From Porphyromonadaceae bacterium UBA3327 (lineage in GTDB: Bacteria > Bacteroidota > Bacteroidia > Bacteroidales > Muribaculaceae): a DNA stretch of 49,373 nucleotides. A model generated the notes under the pieces. That model did no database searches and was not told the DNA's origin. It saw only the letters and a list, made by a program, of their open reading frames with translations. This document shows, piece after piece, positions 46,832 through 49,373 of the stretch. Position 1 is the stretch's first letter. The number at the start of each line of letters is the position of its first letter. The DNA lies in the NCBI GenBank assembly GCA_002361155.1, contig DERZ01000010.1:13969-63341 (forward strand), read 5' to 3'. Both the position numbers and the translations under genes were made by a program.

Positions 46832-49252
46832 TCAAAAACCTTTAGTTACTTTTTTAACAAATAGTTCTCCATTAACCATGTATCTGACAAGATACAATCC
46901 CTCCGAAGGTAATTCGGTGCTTATGTTGTAAGAACCGGCTTCTATTTCTTTAGGCGTAATAAGATTCTTTACAATTGATCCGTCTTTATTCAGTATTGCT
47001 AAAGAAACGTACGAATGTTTCTCTAACTGAATATTGATGTCAACAGCTCCTTGACATAGATTGATGCTGAAGTTATTGTTGATTGGATTACTCTGTGATT
47101 TCTGAGAATCCTTTTCAGGCATATTTTGATTCGAAGGGAGCATTTGTTTAAGTAAATGCTTCAGGTTGGTGGATATAGTCCTGACAATCAGTTTGCCATC
47201 CGCATCATATTTCAGGTTGTTGTTGGCGATCTGGATGTTAAGTAAATTGTTTAACGCACTGCTGTTGTTCGAGATGAATAAATCCTCAAAAAGAGGAATA
47301 ACGCTTTGAATACCTTTATTGAGTTTGTCGAATACCAGATAGTTCAAGCTATTATTGTTTCTACATAAATTCAATAGCATCGTGTAGGTCTCACAATTCT
47401 TGATTTTGTCAGGGTTGCTATAGATTGAACTGTTCCATATTCCATCCCACGCATTATACAAAGTCTCAAAATTAGTCCTTGTCTGCGAATTGATATTGTT
47501 TATCGAATTAAGAATAAAAGCTTCTTGACCGGAAGTTAATTTAACATTATCTATCGTAGCAAGATTGTTTGCGATGGCACTTTCAAGACTGGAATCTTCG
47601 GTTCCGGAGTTAGAAACGCGATAATATTGTAATACTTTTCCATAGGATGTTCCTGATAATGCGTTACGAGGGTGAAAAGTGCGGGTAAGAGATCCCGGTT
47701 TACTTTCCCAATCATAACCATGATGGTTCTTGTCGGAATTTTTGGATATGGATCCATGGGTATATTCGTATACACCATTATTTAGAAATCCCCATAAATC
47801 TACCGCGCTGTTGTTTGCTGTAGCTCCTGAACGGGTGTACCTTATACATCCGGGGAAACGTTCTGAGGAGTAAAATAAGTCAAAACATGCTAACGAGTTT
47901 GCCTCTCCGTGTATATAATATGCTGACCCAGGATAGCAAGGCCATTCCCAATAGGAAGTTATTCCGCCAGTCCACGAAATACAGTTATAAGTGGAAGATG
48001 CGAGTCCTGATGCCAATGCATCGTCTTCCTTTAGATTTTCGAAATAGTAGGTGACAGGGCTTGACTTACAGCCTGCATATATTTCGCAATTTCCGATTGG
48101 ATTGAATGAACTTGATGACGATATAACCATTCTGGATACATCGATGATTTTGGGAAGTTTTTGTTTTATTCTTGAATTATAATTCCACTCATAATCTCCT
48201 TTTGACGCGTAATTGTCATTATAAGCGAATACGGTGCAATTAGAAGGGGAATCGCCTTTCATAAGCCAGATTATCGGATCACAGCCATTGCTGACAGTGA
48301 ATATGTTCTGAGTGTTTGAGGAGTCGACAAACTTGCCGAGGTTGACACCCATAGAACATATTGGAACGTTTTCATACCTCATTTGATTATTGACAATCAA
48401 ATTGCATAGTCCTGTTGTCCCGTTTTTGTAAGTTCTGACCTTAATGATATAGGTGCCAGAACGAGGAATAGTCACGACTAATTGGGCTTTGCCATCTTTC
48501 GAAATTGCGCTCCATGAATTTTTATCAGGAAAACCTGAGTCGAACACTTCAAGAAAATGCTGTATTCCATTGACTCCTTCGGAGGCACATATAACCGTCT
48601 GACCCTGTCTGAAATATGCATTTGTATAGAATGTATATCCGAACCATGGAACTTCGCGATATTGAAAATCATACGGCACGTATGGTTCGAAATTACCGGA
48701 AGTTGCGCTTATGGTGTCTTTGCCGATGGTTATGTCAGAGTTGGATCTGTATCTCACAGAGTTGGTATTTTGTGAGATTGCGGATATATAATCGCGATAC
48801 GAGGAGGATTGAGACATTTTTGACTTCATTCGATCGGATGACTTATGAAGTTCTATGAACTCAATGTTCGGAATGTGAGGCAAATCCACTTTGATTGCGA
48901 TTTTGTTGAGGCCCTTATTTAATATTATGGGCTCTGGTAAAGTCAGCTCGCACCATCCGGATTCCGTTGGCGTGGCTGAGATTTTTGACTCAACACCATT
49001 AATGACTACGGAATAGGATTGGAGGATTCCGTTTTCGGTTGATGCAGCGCATTGCCACATGCTGAGAGCGTATGCCCCTGTACTTGATACTGTCGCATCA
49101 AATACTATTTCTCCCGATTTCTCATTGGCAGATCTGGATGAGATGGCGACTGTGTTTTCGGCTGAGGCACTGACTGTTGCCGTTGTGCTTGCTGTTGCAT
49201 CCATGCTTATCATCGCAAGCAGACTGACGATAAATAGGAATTTTGAATTCAT
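46832..49252 (-). CDS. Large secreted protein with T9SS-type C-terminal domain, AT-rich
   Basis: The 806-residue protein has a signal peptide (about residues 1-21) and a C-terminal domain (about 730-806, ending LYLVRYMVNGELFVKKVTK) of the type IX secretion sorting kind. The middle has the pattern YNCISWTGG (Cys424), THGSI (His499) and HHGYDWESKPG (510-520), which suggests a Cys-His papain-like or NlpC-like domain; this is an inference. Residues about 555-710 are Asn- and Leu-rich. The DNA is markedly more AT-rich than its neighbours, which may mean recent transfer. It has a full-consensus promoter and heads a tightly packed five-gene run. Confidence 0.8.
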   Translation of the reverse strand: MNSKFLFIVSLLAMISMDATASTTATVSASAENTVAISSRSANEKSGEIVFDATVSSTGAYALSMWQCAASTENGILQSYSVVINGVESKISATPTESGWCELTLPEPIILNKGLNKIAIKVDLPHIPNIEFIELHKSSDRMKSKMSQSSSYRDYISAISQNTNSVRYRSNSDITIGKDTISATSGNFEPYVPYDFQYREVPWFGYTFYTNAYFRQGQTVICASEGVNGIQHFLEVFDSGFPDKNSWSAISKDGKAQLVVTIPRSGTYIIKVRTYKNGTTGLCNLIVNNQMRYENVPICSMGVNLGKFVDSSNTQNIFTVSNGCDPIIWLMKGDSPSNCTVFAYNDNYASKGDYEWNYNSRIKQKLPKIIDVSRMVISSSSSFNPIGNCEIYAGCKSSPVTYYFENLKEDDALASGLASSTYNCISWTGGITSYWEWPCYPGSAYYIHGEANSLACFDLFYSSERFPGCIRYTRSGATANNSAVDLWGFLNNGVYEYTHGSISKNSDKNHHGYDWESKPGSLTRTFHPRNALSGTSYGKVLQYYRVSNSGTEDSSLESAIANNLATIDNVKLTSGQEAFILNSINNINSQTRTNFETLYNAWDGIWNSSIYSNPDKIKNCETYTMLLNLCRNNNSLNYLVFDKLNKGIQSVIPLFEDLFISNNSSALNNLLNIQIANNNLKYDADGKLIVRTISTNLKHLLKQMLPSNQNMPEKDSQKSQSNPINNNFSINLCQGAVDINIQLEKHSYVSLAILNKDGSIVKNLITPKEIEAGSYNISTELPSEGLYLVRYMVNGELFVKKVTKGF

Positions 49253-49314
49253 GGTAAGTCTTTTAAAAGTTATTACAAGAAGTATTCTATATAAAATATA
49301 AAATGATATCCCTG

Positions 49315-49345
49315 CAAATATAATAATATAAATTGTAATGTCAAA
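49315..49345 (-). promoter_or_regulatory. Promoter of the five-gene minus-strand operon
   Basis: On the minus strand, TTTG (49345 to 49342), a 19-base spacer and TATATTTG (49322 to 49315) are a full consensus match. The leader to the ATG at 49252 is about 55 bases. No clear promoter was seen between the genes that follow. Confidence 0.75.
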
Positions 49346-49373
49346 ATTAATTTGTAATATTTTTAAAAAAATC

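Overview
The window looks like chromosomal DNA from a Bacteroidota gut-type anaerobe of the order Bacteroidales. I infer a Muribaculaceae-like organism, but no 16S or marker gene here proves the family. The evidence is the gene set (TonB-dependent receptor, type IX secretion-type C-terminal domains, NuoCD fusion, atp genes in the order DCBEFHAG, GH57/glycosyltransferase/debranching trio, AURKAIP1/COX24 micro-protein). It is supported by several good matches to the Bacteroidales promoter (TTTG, 19-21 bases, TAnnTTTG) and by the lack of Shine-Dalgarno sites. Most of the DNA is GC-rich (estimated low-to-mid 50s percent). The last 2.5 kb is clearly more AT-rich.

Layout. 1-2.5 kb: the 3' end of a TonB-dependent receptor and a lipoprotein. 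2.6-20.2 kb: a single-direction energy block, nuoA-B-CD-H, then a complete F1Fo ATP synthase set atpD-C-B-E-F-H-A-G, then nuoI-J-K-L-M-N, with one clear promoter in front and one strong terminator behind. 20.2-22.1 kb: a TM1586-type nitroreductase and an unrecognised protein. 22.4-27.4 kb (minus strand): a three-gene alpha-glucan operon (debranching enzyme, glycosyltransferase, GH57 amylase). 27.5-30.2 kb (minus): a YihY/BrkB membrane protein, the RNase P RNA gene with its own promoter and terminator, and a cytidylate-kinase-like protein. 30.3-38.2 kb (plus): a small unknown protein, a periplasmic cyclophilin with a helical insertion, a DUF349 repeat protein, a Sel1-repeat protein, SerB and a patatin/outer-membrane-barrel protein. 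38.2-39.2 kb (minus): an ApbE lipoprotein. 39.5-43.2 kb (plus): DJ-1/PfpI, YigZ, HU, a 29-residue AURKAIP1/COX24 protein and RNase G/E. 43.3-49.3 kb (minus): an apparent five-gene operon of a large secreted protein, a secreted propeller-like protein, two half-size chromate-family transporters and folC.

The most striking feature is that the whole ATP synthase operon sits inside the complex I operon, between nuoH and nuoI. Both machines are coupled by the same membrane ion gradient, so this arrangement would put a proton pump and the enzyme that uses the gradient under one promoter. A UUCG-capped hairpin with a T-tract lies exactly at the atpG/nuoI joint and could set the ratio between the two parts. 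Complex I here has no NuoE, NuoF or NuoG, so it is the eleven-subunit form without an NADH-oxidising module.

Other points worth a look are the AT-rich secreted protein with a possible Cys-His domain heading an operon with transporters and folC, a GC-rich non-coding island near 22.25 kb, and an unrecognised ORF beside it. No CRISPR array, tRNA, insertion sequence or phage gene was seen.
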